The translations under genes and the position numbers were made by a program. Shown in pieces: positions 47,862-57,072 of a stretch of DNA of 64,000 nucleotides (position 1 is its first letter; each line of letters begins with the position of its first letter). Source of the stretch: Devosia sediminis (lineage in GTDB: Bacteria > Pseudomonadota > Alphaproteobacteria > Rhizobiales > Devosiaceae); assembly GCF_016411825.1 (NCBI RefSeq), contig NZ_JAEKMH010000001.1, forward strand, positions 124,001 to 188,000. The letters are read 5' to 3'. The notes below the pieces were generated by a model that saw only the letters and a list, made by a program, of their open reading frames with translations, was not told where the DNA came from and made no database searches.

Positions 47862-50234
47862 ATGTCCGCGCCTGGAGCCATTTTTTCCCGGATCAATGGG
47901 TTTGTCGACCGTGCCATAGGCGCGGACGGCCTGTCGCCTGCTGTTCGCGAAAAGCTGCTCGGCCATCAACTGGCCTCGGTGGCGCTGATGGCGCCGGCCC
48001 TGATGGCCACCTCTCTGATCGTCTCCGTCGTCTTTATGGTCGTGACCTGGGGCCTGCCGGTCTTCGGCCTGCTGGCGGCGCTGTTGAGCATGATCAACGT
48101 CATCCACTTCTCCGCCACCATCGTGGCCTCGCGGATCGAGGCCGGGCGCGCCGACAGCGATGCCGCATCACGGGTCGTGCTAATGGCGCTGGCGACAGGG
48201 GTGTTGTGGGCGACTGTCCTCTCCATGCTGCCGGTCGACCAGGACATGGCCATCCGCACCGTCGCGCTGCTGGGGGCGGGAGGCCTGCTCTGCATTTCGC
48301 TCATCGCGCTGATCAATTTCCCGCAGGCGCTCGCCGCGCTGACCATTCCCATCGTCGTCGGGTCGCTGCGCGGGCTGACCGGTCTGGGGCAATCGGGCGA
48401 CATTCTTGTTCAGGGCACGCTGATCGGCGGCTTCACCTTCATTCTCGTGACCGTGGTGTTCAATCACGCCTCGTCCTTCGTGGCGCTGCGGGCCTCGGAA
48501 ATGCTGGTCGAGGAAAAGGGGCAGATCATCGGCCTCTTGCTGCGCGAATTCGAACAGGCTGCCTCGGACTGGATCTGGGGCATCGACCAGACCGGCGCCG
48601 TCAACCGGCTGTCGGGCGGCTTCACCCGGGCGACCGGGGCCACGGAGGCCGACCTGACAGGGGCCGATTTCCTCGATTTCATGCAGCAGGTCACGGCGCC
48701 GTCCGATCCGCTGCTGCGGGAGATCGAGCGTGCCATCGCCACGCGCGAAACCTTCCAGGACGTGGAAGTGCGGATCACAGCCGGCGCCCAGGAATGCTGG
48801 TGGCGGCTGACTGGCAAACCGATTTTCGACGAGGCGGGGCAGTATCTGGGCTATCTCGGGACCGGCTCCGACATCAGCGACCGCAAGATCGCCGAGCGCC
48901 GCATCACCATGCTGGCGCATCATGACTCACTGACCGGCCTGCTCAACCGCACCCGGTTCACCGAACAGCTTGCGCTCAACGTGGCGCGGCTCGAGCGCTA
49001 TGGCACGCCCTTCGCCGCCATGTTCCTGGACCTCGATCAGTTCAAGGGTGTCAACGACACCAAGGGCCATATGATCGGCGACCGGCTGCTCGTGGAAGTG
49101 GCCGCGCGCATCCAGGCGCAATTGAAGGAAACCGATGTCGCGGCGCGCTTCGGCGGCGACGAATTCGCCATTCTCCTGCCCGATACCGGCGACAAGGCCG
49201 ATGTCGATGCCGTGGCGGCGCGGCTTGTCGCCCGCATGCGCGAGCCGTTCTTCATCGAAGACGACATGTTCCTGATCGGCGCCAGCGTCGGCATTGCCAT
49301 GGCGCCCGACGACGGCATCCGTCCGGATCACCTGTTACGCAATGCCGATCTGGCGCTTTACCGCGCCAAGGCGGACGGACGCTCGACCCACCGCTTCTTT
49401 GAAAGCCAGATGGATTCCGAGCAGCGCGAGCGCCGGTTGATCGAGGCCGACCTGCGCGGCGCCATTGCCCGCAACGAGCTGGTGCTGCACTACCAGCCGC
49501 TGGTCAGTGCCATCGACGGACTGCCGACGGGCTTTGAAGCGCTGATCCGCTGGAACCACCCCACGCGCGGCCTCGTGCCTCCGGCCGAATTCATCGCCAT
49601 TGCCGAACAGTCCGACCTGATCGTCGATATCGGCGACTGGACCATCAACCAGGCCTGCATGGCCGCAGCCGAATGGCCGGATCACCTGACCGTGGCGGTC
49701 AACCTCTCGGCCCGGCATTTCCGGCGTTCCGATATCGGCCGGGTGGTGCAGCAGGCGCTGCGGCATTCAGGTCTTGCGTCCCACCGGCTCGAAATCGAGA
49801 TCACCGAGGGCCTGCTGATCGAAAACCCGGAAGAAGTGATCGAAAAGCTCGGGGAAATCCGGGCGCTGGGCGTCACCATCGCCATGGACGATTTCGGCAC
49901 CGGTTATTCGTCGCTGAGCTATCTGCTGAAGTTTCCCTTCGACAAGATCAAGATCGACCGGTCCTTTGTCGAGGCGTCCACCAATGACCCGATCGCGCGC
50001 GATATTCTGCGTGCCATCGCCACCATGGCCAAGACGCTCAAGCTGCGGATCACCGCCGAGGGGGTGGAAACCGCGGAGCAGGCGGCATTCCTGTCGGAAA
50101 TCGCCTGCCACCAGTTGCAGGGCTTCTACTTCGCCCGACCCCTGGCGCGCGCGGATCTGCCCGCTTACCTGCTGACAACCTTTGTCGGACCAAAGCAGGC
50201 GCTGATCGAGCCTTCTCAGGCGCTGGCCAGCTAG
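47862..50234 (+). CDS. Membrane-bound PAS-GGDEF-EAL cyclic-di-GMP protein
   Basis: 790 residues. About five or six hydrophobic helices lie between residues 35 and 200 (for example LMAPALMATSLIVSVVFMVV). A PAS-like sensor (about 225-345; DWIWGIDQTGAVNRLSGGF) follows, then a GGDEF domain with an intact RFGGDEFAILLP (G431) and an EAL domain with intact EALIRWNHP (E559), DDFGTGYSSLSYL and ITAEGVET. Both catalytic motifs look complete, so it could be a synthase, a phosphodiesterase or switch between them. The N-terminal membrane region may sense a signal. No partner gene lies beside it. Its stop overlaps the convergent deacylase stop. Confidence 0.92.
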   Translation: MSAPGAIFSRINGFVDRAIGADGLSPAVREKLLGHQLASVALMAPALMATSLIVSVVFMVVTWGLPVFGLLAALLSMINVIHFSATIVASRIEAGRADSDAASRVVLMALATGVLWATVLSMLPVDQDMAIRTVALLGAGGLLCISLIALINFPQALAALTIPIVVGSLRGLTGLGQSGDILVQGTLIGGFTFILVTVVFNHASSFVALRASEMLVEEKGQIIGLLLREFEQAASDWIWGIDQTGAVNRLSGGFTRATGATEADLTGADFLDFMQQVTAPSDPLLREIERAIATRETFQDVEVRITAGAQECWWRLTGKPIFDEAGQYLGYLGTGSDISDRKIAERRITMLAHHDSLTGLLNRTRFTEQLALNVARLERYGTPFAAMFLDLDQFKGVNDTKGHMIGDRLLVEVAARIQAQLKETDVAARFGGDEFAILLPDTGDKADVDAVAARLVARMREPFFIEDDMFLIGASVGIAMAPDDGIRPDHLLRNADLALYRAKADGRSTHRFFESQMDSEQRERRLIEADLRGAIARNELVLHYQPLVSAIDGLPTGFEALIRWNHPTRGLVPPAEFIAIAEQSDLIVDIGDWTINQACMAAAEWPDHLTVAVNLSARHFRRSDIGRVVQQALRHSGLASHRLEIEITEGLLIENPEEVIEKLGEIRALGVTIAMDDFGTGYSSLSYLLKFPFDKIKIDRSFVEASTNDPIARDILRAIATMAKTLKLRITAEGVETAEQAAFLSEIACHQLQGFYFARPLARADLPAYLLTTFVGPKQALIEPSQALAS

Positions 50235-51370
50235 TCTTCCAGGAGATAGCCGCCGGCGCGCGCCGGGAGAATTTCGCTGCCCACGATCTTGGCTACCGAA
50301 GCGTTGATTGCGACAAACTTGGCGCTGGCGCGCGAGAGAATGATGCCATCGGTACCGGCACGGAGCGGCGTGCGGGCAAGGAAGGCGTCCGGCCCGTCCA
50401 TGGCGATGATGTCGGCGACGACGTCGCCTTTTTTGACCCTGTCCCCGAGCTCGACGCGATAGGCCAGGAGGCCCGGCCTATCGGCGCGCAGCACTTCGGT
50501 CGCCTCGAACGGCGTCGGCCCGGGAGCCGGTTGGGCCGGGGCGGGCGAGGCGGCGATAATGCCGCGACCGGCGAAGAAATCGAACAGTCCCTGTGCATCC
50601 TCGGCGCCGACGGCATCGTGCGTATCGGCCTGGCCGCGATATTCAAGCGTCGCCGTTTCCGCGCCCATTGGGATGGGGAAGCCCGGATGGGCACGCTGGG
50701 CCTTGCGATAGAGATTGGGCAGGACCTCGTCGAAGGAGCCGCCGCCGCTGTCTTCGGCGGTGAGGGTGGCCGCCACCTGCATGCGATCGGCCAGGTCCTG
50801 CAGGCCGGGCATAAGGTCCGGCGAGGTGAAGATGTGCTTGAGGCTCTCGTCGTCGCAATGGAGATCGAGCACGATATCGGCGTCATAGGCGGATTTGAGG
50901 ATGTGGAGCCGCAGGCGCTGGGCCGCAGTCACCGGCCGTTGTTCGTCGAGCCAGGCGCCGACAGCCTCACGGATAAGGGCGAGGTTGGCGCCGGTGTCGC
51001 TAGTCAGCTTGCCCGCTATGGCTTGGGCAATTTGCGGATAGAGATCGGGCCAGCGGCGGTTGAAATTGACGCCGGTTTCGAGGTCGTAGCGGCCGATATG
51101 GCGGCGCTGCACGCGGGTGGCAAGCCCCAGCGGGTTGACCGAGGGATAGATGACGAAGCGGGCGTTGAGCTTGCCCGCCGCATCGGCATCGCGGAGCATG
51201 GGCAGGAGGTGATGGAGGGCCATGGTGCCCGGCTGCTCGTCGGCATGGAGCGCGGCCTGGAGGTGCACCTTGGTTGGCGCGTCGTCCGGGCCGACCGTGT
51301 ACCAGTAAAGGGTGGTGGTCTGGCCAGGGGCGTCGCCTGCAAGGTCGAGATGATGCTGTCTGAAGGTCAT
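50231..51370 (-). CDS. Succinylglutamate desuccinylase/aspartoacylase-family (M14) deacylase
   Basis: 379-residue zinc carboxypeptidase-fold amidohydrolase. Zinc ligands are in QAALHADEQPGTMALHHLLP (H-x2-E) and VLDLHCDDES (His), with substrate arginines in RRHIGRYDLETGVNFNRRW and the catalytic Glu in ETATLEYRGQ. A C-terminal barrel-like domain follows (about 300-379; LGDRVKKGDVVADIIAMDG). Members remove acyl groups from amino acids. As the last gene of a polar amino acid ABC operon it may deacylate the imported compound; the substrate is not identifiable. The ATG at 51368-51370 is preferred over a TTG at 51391. Confidence 0.85.
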   Translation of the reverse strand: MTFRQHHLDLAGDAPGQTTTLYWYTVGPDDAPTKVHLQAALHADEQPGTMALHHLLPMLRDADAAGKLNARFVIYPSVNPLGLATRVQRRHIGRYDLETGVNFNRRWPDLYPQIAQAIAGKLTSDTGANLALIREAVGAWLDEQRPVTAAQRLRLHILKSAYDADIVLDLHCDDESLKHIFTSPDLMPGLQDLADRMQVAATLTAEDSGGGSFDEVLPNLYRKAQRAHPGFPIPMGAETATLEYRGQADTHDAVGAEDAQGLFDFFAGRGIIAASPAPAQPAPGPTPFEATEVLRADRPGLLAYRVELGDRVKKGDVVADIIAMDGPDAFLARTPLRAGTDGIILSRASAKFVAINASVAKIVGSEILPARAGGYLLED

Positions 51371-51394
51371 GCTGTGTGAGGCCTTGGGCAATCG

Positions 51395-51682
51395 TCAGGC
51401 GAGGCGAGCAAGCTTGTCCGCCATGGCTTGCGGCTTGTCGATGCGAGTCGAGAAATGCATGGTGCAGAAGATGCGCTCCACGCCCAGTTCGTGCAAGCGC
51501 TGGCAGCAGGCTTCGACGGCGGCGCTGACGGCGCTCATCTCGCCCTCGATATTGGTGCCGTTGGCATGCATTTCATGGGTCAGCGCGGTGGTGGCGAGGA
51601 CCTCGCGCACCTCCCGAATATAGGCCGAGACCGAGGGCCCGACGCCCATCGGGACGATGCAGAGATCGGCGATTACCTTCAT
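51395..51682 (-). CDS. MTH1187-family (thiamine-binding fold) small protein
   Basis: 95 residues, one ferredoxin-like domain. KVIADLCIVPMGVGPSVSAY, the ALTHEMHANGTNIEGEMSAV strand-turn with conserved His and Thr, and a final helix after RIFCTMHFSTRID are typical of the MTH1187/YkoF group. Some relatives bind thiamine or hydroxymethylpyrimidine, but many are uncharacterised, and no TPP riboswitch is visible here. It is embedded in an amino acid ABC operon, 13 bases after the permease stop, an unusual partner. Confidence 0.85.
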   Translation of the reverse strand: MKVIADLCIVPMGVGPSVSAYIREVREVLATTALTHEMHANGTNIEGEMSAVSAAVEACCQRLHELGVERIFCTMHFSTRIDKPQAMADKLARLA

Positions 51683-51695
51683 GGCTGCTCCTTGA

Positions 51696-52430
51696 TCAGC
51701 GCCACCAGCTCGGCACGTAGCGCAGCCGCGGCTGGGCCGGCAGATGGCGCATCAGGTGCTGATAGACGAGGCCGAACAGGAAAAAGACCACGAGCGAGAC
51801 AGCCAGGAAGTAGAGCGCGGCGACCGAAAAATGCAGGAAGGCATTATAGTCGCGCTCGAACAGGGTCTTGGCGGTCATCATCAGGTCTGCCTGTGCGCCA
51901 ACCACGGGCAGGGCGAAATAGACGATGGCCGTGGCGTGGAACAGGAACACCACCTCGTTGGTATAGGCGGGCCAGGCGAGGCGGATGAGATTGGGCCAGA
52001 CGACGCGGCGGAACTGCTGGCTGCGGCTCATGCCGAAGGCACGGGCCGCCTCGACCGCACCGCGCGGCACGGCGCGGAGCGCGCCATAGAAAATCTCCGC
52101 CGTATAGGCGGCGGTGTTGAGCACCAGAACCAGCGGACCGATGAAGAGCGGGTGCAGCACGAAGCCAGAAATGCCCAGTGGCTTCCACACCGTCAGGTTG
52201 AGCGACAGGGCCAGCGAATAGAACATGAAGAACTGGATAAAGAGCGGCGAGCCCCGGAAGGCGTAGATATAGCCGCGCGACAATCGGGTGATGACCGGAT
52301 TGCTCGACGCCTTGCCCAGCGCCAGGAACACCGCCATGACGAAGCCCAGCGGGATGGAGGCGGCGGCGAAGTAGATGTTGAACATCACCGCCGGCAGCAT
52401 GATCTGGAGATCGTTGAAGATGGCCTCCAT
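51696..52430 (-). CDS. Polar amino acid/opine ABC transporter permease (HisM/OccM type)
   Basis: 244 residues with about five helices. The N-terminus MEAIFNDLQIMLPAVMFNIY leads to IYAFRGSPLFIQFFMFY, and the EAA loop is AVEAARAFGMSRSQQFRRVV, followed by WPNLIRLAWPAYTNEVVFLF. The longer N-terminal loop (VWKPLGISGFVLHPLF) resembles the histidine/octopine branch. The start shares one base with the stop of the upstream permease gene (TGATG), so the two are coupled. Confidence 0.9.
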   Translation of the reverse strand: MEAIFNDLQIMLPAVMFNIYFAAASIPLGFVMAVFLALGKASSNPVITRLSRGYIYAFRGSPLFIQFFMFYSLALSLNLTVWKPLGISGFVLHPLFIGPLVLVLNTAAYTAEIFYGALRAVPRGAVEAARAFGMSRSQQFRRVVWPNLIRLAWPAYTNEVVFLFHATAIVYFALPVVGAQADLMMTAKTLFERDYNAFLHFSVAALYFLAVSLVVFFLFGLVYQHLMRHLPAQPRLRYVPSWWR

Positions 52431-53242
52431 CAGGCGGGCACCTCGCTGAGGATGCCGCGGCCGGCCCGGCGCATAATGGCCTCGAAGGCGCGCTCGGAGA
52501 GCCAGGTGACGAGGATGTAGAAGAGGAACAGCACGAGGTAATAGCGCCAGCGCCAGTCGTCGTGGACGAGCCCCACGGTGGGCAGGAAATTGGGGGCACC
52601 GAGCCGGTCGGCCCAGAGCACGATATCGGCGATCTGCAGCAGCGAAAGCAGCGACGTCGCCTTGACGATCAGCATCCAGACATTGCTGAGGCCGGGCAGG
52701 GCATAGACCCACATCTGGCGGATATGGACGCGCCACAGCACCTGGCTGGCGCTCATGCCATAGGCGCGCGCCGCCTCGAGCTGTCCGGCGGGAACGGCGC
52801 GCATGGCGCCATGGATGACATTGGTGGCGAAGGCGCCATAGACCAGGCCGAGCGAGACGCTGGCCAGCAGCAGATATTCGGTGGTGCCCAGGAACCAGTT
52901 GGCTTCACGGCAGGGCGGCCAGGGCGAAGTCTGGGCGGCGATGCTCTCGGGCGTACAGACCTGGGTGGCAACGAACCACTCCACGGCCTGTTCGAAGGCC
53001 AGCGGGAAAAACAGGAAGAACAGCACATCGGGCACGCCGCGGACGATGGACGAATAGATTGTGCCGATGAGGCGGAGGACGGCGAAGCGAGAATTCTTGA
53101 GCGTGGCGCCGGTGAGACCGAAGATCACGGCGAGGGCGCCGCCCAGCAGCGCGGCATAGATCGTGAACTGGAAACTCGCGTACCAGGTCAGGTGCTTGCC
53201 ATTGGTGATGTAGCTGACCCAGAAGGCGAGGTCTTCGAACAT
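52430..53242 (-). CDS. Polar amino acid/opine ABC transporter permease (HisQ/OccQ type)
   Basis: 270 residues. The first helix is LTWYASFQFTIYAALLGGAL, then IYSSIVRGVPDVLFFLFFPL. The EAA loop reads QLEAARAYGMSASQVLWRVH, followed by IRQMWVYALPGLSNVWMLIV and TSLLSLLQIADI. A periplasmic insertion with two Cys (QVCTPESIAAQTSPWPPCRE) is longer than in E. coli HisQ and may contact the binding protein. It is preceded by a hairpin after the binding-protein gene. Confidence 0.9.
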   Translation of the reverse strand: MFEDLAFWVSYITNGKHLTWYASFQFTIYAALLGGALAVIFGLTGATLKNSRFAVLRLIGTIYSSIVRGVPDVLFFLFFPLAFEQAVEWFVATQVCTPESIAAQTSPWPPCREANWFLGTTEYLLLASVSLGLVYGAFATNVIHGAMRAVPAGQLEAARAYGMSASQVLWRVHIRQMWVYALPGLSNVWMLIVKATSLLSLLQIADIVLWADRLGAPNFLPTVGLVHDDWRWRYYLVLFLFYILVTWLSERAFEAIMRRAGRGILSEVPA

Positions 53243-53259
53243 GCCGCAGTCTCGGTTGA

Positions 53260-53283
53260 GCCTCTCCCGCGAACGGGAGAGGC
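53260..53283 (-). other. Intercistronic hairpin after the binding-protein gene
   Basis: GCCTCTCCCG, a CGAA loop and CGGGAGAGGC form a perfect 10-bp stem in the 60-base gap between binding protein and first permease. As with the TRAP operon, it probably raises binding-protein yield relative to the permeases. Confidence 0.65.
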
Positions 53284-53302
53284 AGGATTGAGCCGGTAAG
53301 GC

Positions 53303-54055
53303 TTATTCGGCGAAGAACGGACCCATGCCGTCGAACCATTCGGCGATGAGCTTGTCGACGGTGCCGTCGGCCTTGAGCGTGGCCAGGGCTTCGTTGACCT
53401 TGGCCTTGAGCTCGGCATCTTCCTTGCGGATGCCGGCGCCCACGCCGTCGCCGATCATGACGTCTTCACCGACGAATTCGATGGCGCCGTTGGAGGCGGT
53501 CACGACCGGGTCGAGGTAGGCGCCGTCGGCCAGGATGGTGTCGAGATTGCCGGCGGCGAGGTCAGCCATGGCCTGGTCGGCGGTGGCGAAGGTCACGACG
53601 GTGTTGGCGCCGCCGAGATTTTCCTCGGCATAGGCAGCCTGGATGGTGCCGCCCTGAACGCCGACGCGGGCGCCCGAGAGGTTGGCGAAATCGAGGGTGG
53701 CGCCGGCTGCGGCGACATACTTGGACGGATCGGGCGGGAAATAGTTGTCCGAGAAGTCGATGGTTTCGAGGCGCTCGTCGGTGATCGACATGCCGGCCAT
53801 GATCAGGTCGTAGTTGCCGGCCAGCAGGTTCGGGATGATCGAATCCCAGTCGTTGATGATCCACTCGCAGGTGAGGCCGGCGGTTTCGCAGATGGCGTTG
53901 CCGAGCGCGATTTCGTAGCCGGCCGGCTCGCCGGCATCGTTGAGGAAGTTCCAGGGGGCGTAGGCGCCTTCGGTGGCGATGCGCACGGTTTCCTGGGCGA
54001 AGGCAGGGGTGCCGAGAGCCAGGACCGCCGCGGCGGCCAGCATCGTCTTCTTCAT
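53303..54055 (-). CDS. Polar amino acid ABC transporter substrate-binding protein (family 3)
   Basis: 250 residues: signal peptide MKKTMLAAAAVLALGTPAFA, then VRIATEGAYAPWNFLNDAGE, the ligand-site opening of family 3 proteins. GYEIALGNAICETAGLTCEW and DWDSIIPNLLAGNYDLIMAG follow, then GVQGGTIQAAYAEEN and the hinge. The Cys pair (AICETAGLTCE) matches the disulfide of lysine/arginine/ornithine-binding proteins. The site has Trp and Asp, compatible with a cationic or opine-like ligand. Start at 54053-54055 with GGAGAA upstream. Confidence 0.92.
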   Translation of the reverse strand: MKKTMLAAAAVLALGTPAFAQETVRIATEGAYAPWNFLNDAGEPAGYEIALGNAICETAGLTCEWIINDWDSIIPNLLAGNYDLIMAGMSITDERLETIDFSDNYFPPDPSKYVAAAGATLDFANLSGARVGVQGGTIQAAYAEENLGGANTVVTFATADQAMADLAAGNLDTILADGAYLDPVVTASNGAIEFVGEDVMIGDGVGAGIRKEDAELKAKVNEALATLKADGTVDKLIAEWFDGMGPFFAE

Positions 54056-54122
54056 GGTCGTTCTCCGGTTGTTTGGTTCATATGCGATTGCGCCCGGTTT
54101 TCCGGGTCGGTTCCCAATGTCG

Positions 54123-54929
54123 TCACGCATGGTTGGCAGCATTGAGGAATTGCTTGAGACGGGCGGATTTGGTCGCGCCGAACACTTCGTCGGGCGTGCC
54201 CTCCTCCTCGATCAGCCCCTGATGGAGGAAGATGACCCGGTCCGAGACCGAGCGGGCGAAATCCATGTCATGGGTCACGAGGATCATGGTGCGGCCCTCG
54301 TCGGCGAGCAGCTTAATGACGCGCAGCACCTCGACTTCGAGCTCGGGATCGAGCGCGGAGGTGGGTTCGTCGAACAGCATGACGCGCGGATTGATGCAGA
54401 GGGCGCGGGCAATGGCGGCGCGCTGCTGCTGGCCGCCCGAAAGCTGTGCCGGATAGGCGTCGGCCTTGGAGCCGATGCCGACCTTGTCGAGCATGGCGCG
54501 CGCTTCCGCCTCGACCTCGGCCCTGTCGCGCTTCTGCACGACCAGCGGCGCTTCCATGACATTGCCCAGGACGGTCATGTGGGCCCAGAGATTGAAGGAC
54601 TGGAACACCATGCCCAGTTCCGAGCGGATGCGCCGGATCTGGTTTTCGTCGCCGATGCGGCGGGCCGGGCCATCGCCGGAAAGGGCAACGGCCTCGCCAT
54701 CGATCAGCACGTCGCCCCGGTCCGGGACTTCGAGCATGTTGATGCAGCGCAGCAGGGTGGATTTGCCCGAGCCCGATGAGCCGATGAGGGAGACCACCTG
54801 TCCCTCGCGCGCCGTGAAGGAAATGCCCTTGAGCACTTCGAGCGCACCGAAGGATTTGTGAATATCGCGCAGTTCGACGACCGGCGATGCCCCCGCGGTG
54901 ACGGGTTCAGCCTGCTTCATGCTCACCAT
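54123..54929 (-). CDS. Polar amino acid ABC transporter ATP-binding protein (HisP/OccP type)
   Basis: 268 residues. Walker A is [18 protein letters not shown], the Q-loop [20 protein letters not shown], the signature [15 protein letters not shown] and Walker [33 protein letters not shown] and the NLWAHMTVL segment are typical of the HisP/OccP subgroup rather than GlnQ. First gene of the operon, so its promoter lies in the 142-base divergent gap up to 55071. The ATG at 54927-54929 has AAGGG upstream; frames reaching 55151 would run into the divergent gene. Confidence 0.92.
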   Translation of the reverse strand: MVSMKQAEPVTAGASPVVELRDIHKSFGALEVLKGISFTAREGQVVSLIGSSGSGKSTLLRCINMLEVPDRGDVLIDGEAVALSGDGPARRIGDENQIRRIRSELGMVFQSFNLWAHMTVLGNVMEAPLVVQKRDRAEVEAEARAMLDKVGIGSKADAYPAQLSGGQQQRAAIARALCINPRVMLFDEPTSALDPELEVEVLRVIKLLADEGRTMILVTHDMDFARSVSDRVIFLHQGLIEEEGTPDEVFGATKSARLKQFLNAANHA

Positions 54930-55071
54930 TTGGCCCTTTTGGGCGCCTTCCTGACTCGGCGATCGCCTTATTGTGGCTGGCAATCTTGACCGTCTGGTAG
55001 AAAACCAGAAGCGAGTGAGATAGCAAGCGAAAAAGCGGGTTTTGCCCGCACCGACGGAGGTGAGCCGGTCC

Positions 55072-55863
55072 ATGTTCTTTGCAGTCTCGAAAGTGTTCTG
55101 GCTCCTGGTGCAGCCGATCAGCCTGGTGCTGCTGCTGATCCTCGCGGCCATCGCGCTGGTGGCATTCCACCGCCGCCGGCTGGCGATCGGTGCTCTCAGC
55201 GTGGCCGCGCTGATCGTGGGCTTCGGCGCTTTTACCAGTCTTGGCTACGTGCTGATCCAGCCGCTGGAGGACAGGTTCGCGCTGCCGCAGGCGGAGCCTG
55301 CCTCCGTCCGGGCCATCGTCATGCTCGGTGGCGCGACCAAGGCGCGGCCCAGCACGGCGCGGCAGACGGTGGCGCTCAACGATGCCGGCGAGCGGCTGAC
55401 GACCACGCTATGGCTGGCCCGGCGCTATCCGGAGGCGTCGATCGTGCTGTCGGGCGGTGGCGGGCTCCTGGCCGGCGACACCGAGAGCGAGGCCGAGACG
55501 GCGCGCCGGTTCTTTCTCTCCATGGGGATTGCGGACGAACGGCTGGTGCTCGAGGGCGAGTCGCGCAACACGATCGAGAATGCCGAGTTCACGCGCGCCC
55601 TGATCGGCTCCGGCACGGGCGAGACGGTCTTGGTCACCTCGGCTTTTCACATGCCGCGCTCGGTGGGGCTGTTTCGCGCGCAGGGCGTCGATGTCATCCC
55701 CTGGCCGACCGACTATCGCAGCACCGGAAGCCAGACCCTGTGGCTCGATGTTGCCGACCCTAACGGCAATTTCGATACGGCGGCCACGGCCATGCGCGAG
55801 TGGATCGGGCTTGCCGTCTACCGGCTGACCGGCCAGATCGAGGATTTATTTCCGGCCCCATAA
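55072..55863 (+). CDS. YdcF/ElyC-like DUF218 membrane protein
   Basis: 263 residues with two N-terminal helices ([20 protein letters not shown] and [20 protein letters not shown]), then the DUF218 fold. [14 protein letters not shown] supplies the GG loop, [20 protein letters not shown] the conserved SGG and E, and [15 protein letters not shown] the SRNT-x2-NA signature. [20 protein letters not shown] follows. Homologues such as E. coli ElyC are linked to envelope and peptidoglycan maintenance. GGAGG lies ten bases before the ATG. A strong terminator follows. Confidence 0.9.
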   Translation: MFFAVSKVFWLLVQPISLVLLLILAAIALVAFHRRRLAIGALSVAALIVGFGAFTSLGYVLIQPLEDRFALPQAEPASVRAIVMLGGATKARPSTARQTVALNDAGERLTTTLWLARRYPEASIVLSGGGGLLAGDTESEAETARRFFLSMGIADERLVLEGESRNTIENAEFTRALIGSGTGETVLVTSAFHMPRSVGLFRAQGVDVIPWPTDYRSTGSQTLWLDVADPNGNFDTAATAMREWIGLAVYRLTGQIEDLFPAP

Positions 55864-55867
55864 GCGA

Positions 55868-55893
55868 AAACGGCGCCCGGGGGGGCGCCGTTT
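55868..55893. terminator. Terminator after the DUF218 gene
   Basis: A perfect 10-bp stem AAACGGCGCC/GGCGCCGTTT with a CGGGGG loop starts 4 bases after the stop. Runs of A and T at the ends let it work in both directions, serving the convergent DUF1328 gene too. Confidence 0.8.
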
Positions 55894-55915
55894 AGATGCT
55901 TCAGCTCTTATTCCT

Positions 55916-56080
55916 TCACGTCCTGCGGAACAGGCCCACGACGAGCGAGATGACCAGGAAGGCGAGGAACAGGAAGAACAGGACCTGCGCAATGCCGGCC
56001 GACGCACCGGCGATACCGCCAAAGCCGAGGATGCCAGCGATCAGCGCGATCACGAGAAAGACGAGCGCATAGTAGAGCAT
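55916..56080 (-). CDS. DUF1328 (YtjA-like) small membrane protein
   Basis: 54 residues, two helices: [20 protein letters not shown] and [20 protein letters not shown], ending LFRRT. This is the DUF1328/YtjA family, often induced by stress, of unknown biochemical function. The ATG at 56078-56080 has GGAG six bases upstream; an ATG 12 bases earlier does not. An exact EcfG-type promoter (GGAAC-N17-CGTT) lies 32-57 bases upstream. Confidence 0.9.
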   Translation of the reverse strand: MLYYALVFLVIALIAGILGFGGIAGASAGIAQVLFFLFLAFLVISLVVGLFRRT

Positions 56081-56111
56081 GGGAAACTCCATGATTAGAA
56101 CTTGCAGGTAT

Positions 56112-56137
56112 AACGAATGCGCAAGTTCAAGAGTTCC
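56112..56137 (-). promoter_or_regulatory. EcfG-type promoter of the DUF1328 gene
   Basis: On the minus strand GGAAC (56137-56133), 17 bases and CGTT (56115-56112) match the alphaproteobacterial EcfG consensus exactly. The predicted transcript start falls about 25 bases before the ATG. Confidence 0.8.
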
Positions 56138-56148
56138 GTTCCAAAGCA

Positions 56149-56174
56149 AAAAGGCCAGCACGTGCTGGCCTTTT
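56149..56174. terminator. Bidirectional terminator downstream of phyR
   Basis: A 26-base perfect palindrome, AAAAGGCCAGCAC followed by GTGCTGGCCTTTT, lies 18 bases past the phyR stop. On the minus strand it ends in TTTTTGCTTT, a good U-run. Confidence 0.85.
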
Positions 56175-56192
56175 CTATTATGTCCCGGCAGA

Positions 56193-56987
56193 TCAGGCCG
56201 CGGCGCGCGAGCCTTCGTCGAAGAACAGCGCCTGGCTGATGAGAGCCTTCACCATTTCCGGATTGAACGGCTTGGTGACGAGGAAGGTGGGTTCCGGGCG
56301 TTCGCCGGTCAGCAGCCGCTCGGGGAAGGCGGTGATGAAGATCACCGGCACCGAATGGGTGTTGAGGATGTCGTTGACCGCGTCGATGCCCGAGCTGCCG
56401 TCGGCGAGCTGGATATCGGCAAGGATCATGCGCGGCTGGGTCTGGTTGAACAGATTGACCGCTTCCTTGTGGGTGCGGGCAATGCTCACCACCTTGTGGC
56501 CGAGGCTTTCCACCATCTGCTCGATATCCATGGCGATCAGAGGTTCGTCCTCGATGATCATGATCTCGGTCGCAACCTGGCGGGAGATATCGTTGGAGGC
56601 TTCGTCCAGGAGCGCGGTGAATTCAGCGTCGGAGATGCCGAGGATTTCGGCCGCCTGCGCATGGTTGAAGCCTTCGACGGCGACCAGCAGGAAGGCCTGG
56701 CGGGCGCGGGGGGCAAGGTTGGCGAGGTTGGCTGCTGCGCGCTTTTCCCAGGCAAAGCTGGAGCTTGGCTGGGGGATGGAGACGGCCGAGGAGGTGAACA
56801 AAGCCGAGAAGAGCTTGTAGAGCGAGATTCGATCGCTCGAAGCCTCGGGGAACAGCGTGATGTCGGCGATCAGTGCTTCAAGCGTGGCGGCGACATACGC
56901 ATCGCCCGAAGTCTGTGATCCCGTGACAGCGCGCGAAAACCGACGCAGGTACGGCAGATGCGGAGCGATCCGCGTGGACAATGACAT
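56193..56987 (-). CDS. phyR: PhyR, anti-anti-sigma response regulator of the general stress response
   Basis: 264 residues: a sigma-like N-terminal domain (about 1-130; [20 protein letters not shown] and [20 protein letters not shown]) fused to a C-terminal receiver (about 140-260). The receiver has acidic [13 protein letters not shown], the phospho-acceptor Asp in [12 protein letters not shown], the Thr in [11 protein letters not shown] and Lys in LVTKPFNPE. When phosphorylated, PhyR binds NepR and frees EcfG. It is divergent from nepR-ecfG, and an exact EcfG-type promoter lies upstream, so it is probably autoregulated. Confidence 0.97.
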   Translation of the reverse strand: MSLSTRIAPHLPYLRRFSRAVTGSQTSGDAYVAATLEALIADITLFPEASSDRISLYKLFSALFTSSAVSIPQPSSSFAWEKRAAANLANLAPRARQAFLLVAVEGFNHAQAAEILGISDAEFTALLDEASNDISRQVATEIMIIEDEPLIAMDIEQMVESLGHKVVSIARTHKEAVNLFNQTQPRMILADIQLADGSSGIDAVNDILNTHSVPVIFITAFPERLLTGERPEPTFLVTKPFNPEMVKALISQALFFDEGSRAAA

Positions 56988-57040
56988 TGAAGAAGACTCC
57001 CAGGTGACGCTTTATGGTTCTGAACCTCACGAAGGGCCAC

Positions 57041-57065
57041 AACGCCGGGTTGCAATTAAAGTTCC
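57041..57065 (-). promoter_or_regulatory. EcfG-type promoter of phyR
   Basis: On the minus strand GGAAC (57065-57061), 16 bases and CGTT (57044-57041) match the consensus exactly, 54 bases before the phyR ATG. Confidence 0.85.
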
Positions 57066-57072
57066 CGTCGCT

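Noticed and set aside
51395-51682. TPP riboswitch expected with a thiamine-binding-fold gene
   Set aside because: The gene lies 13 bases after the permease stop with no room for a riboswitch, and none is seen upstream of the operon.
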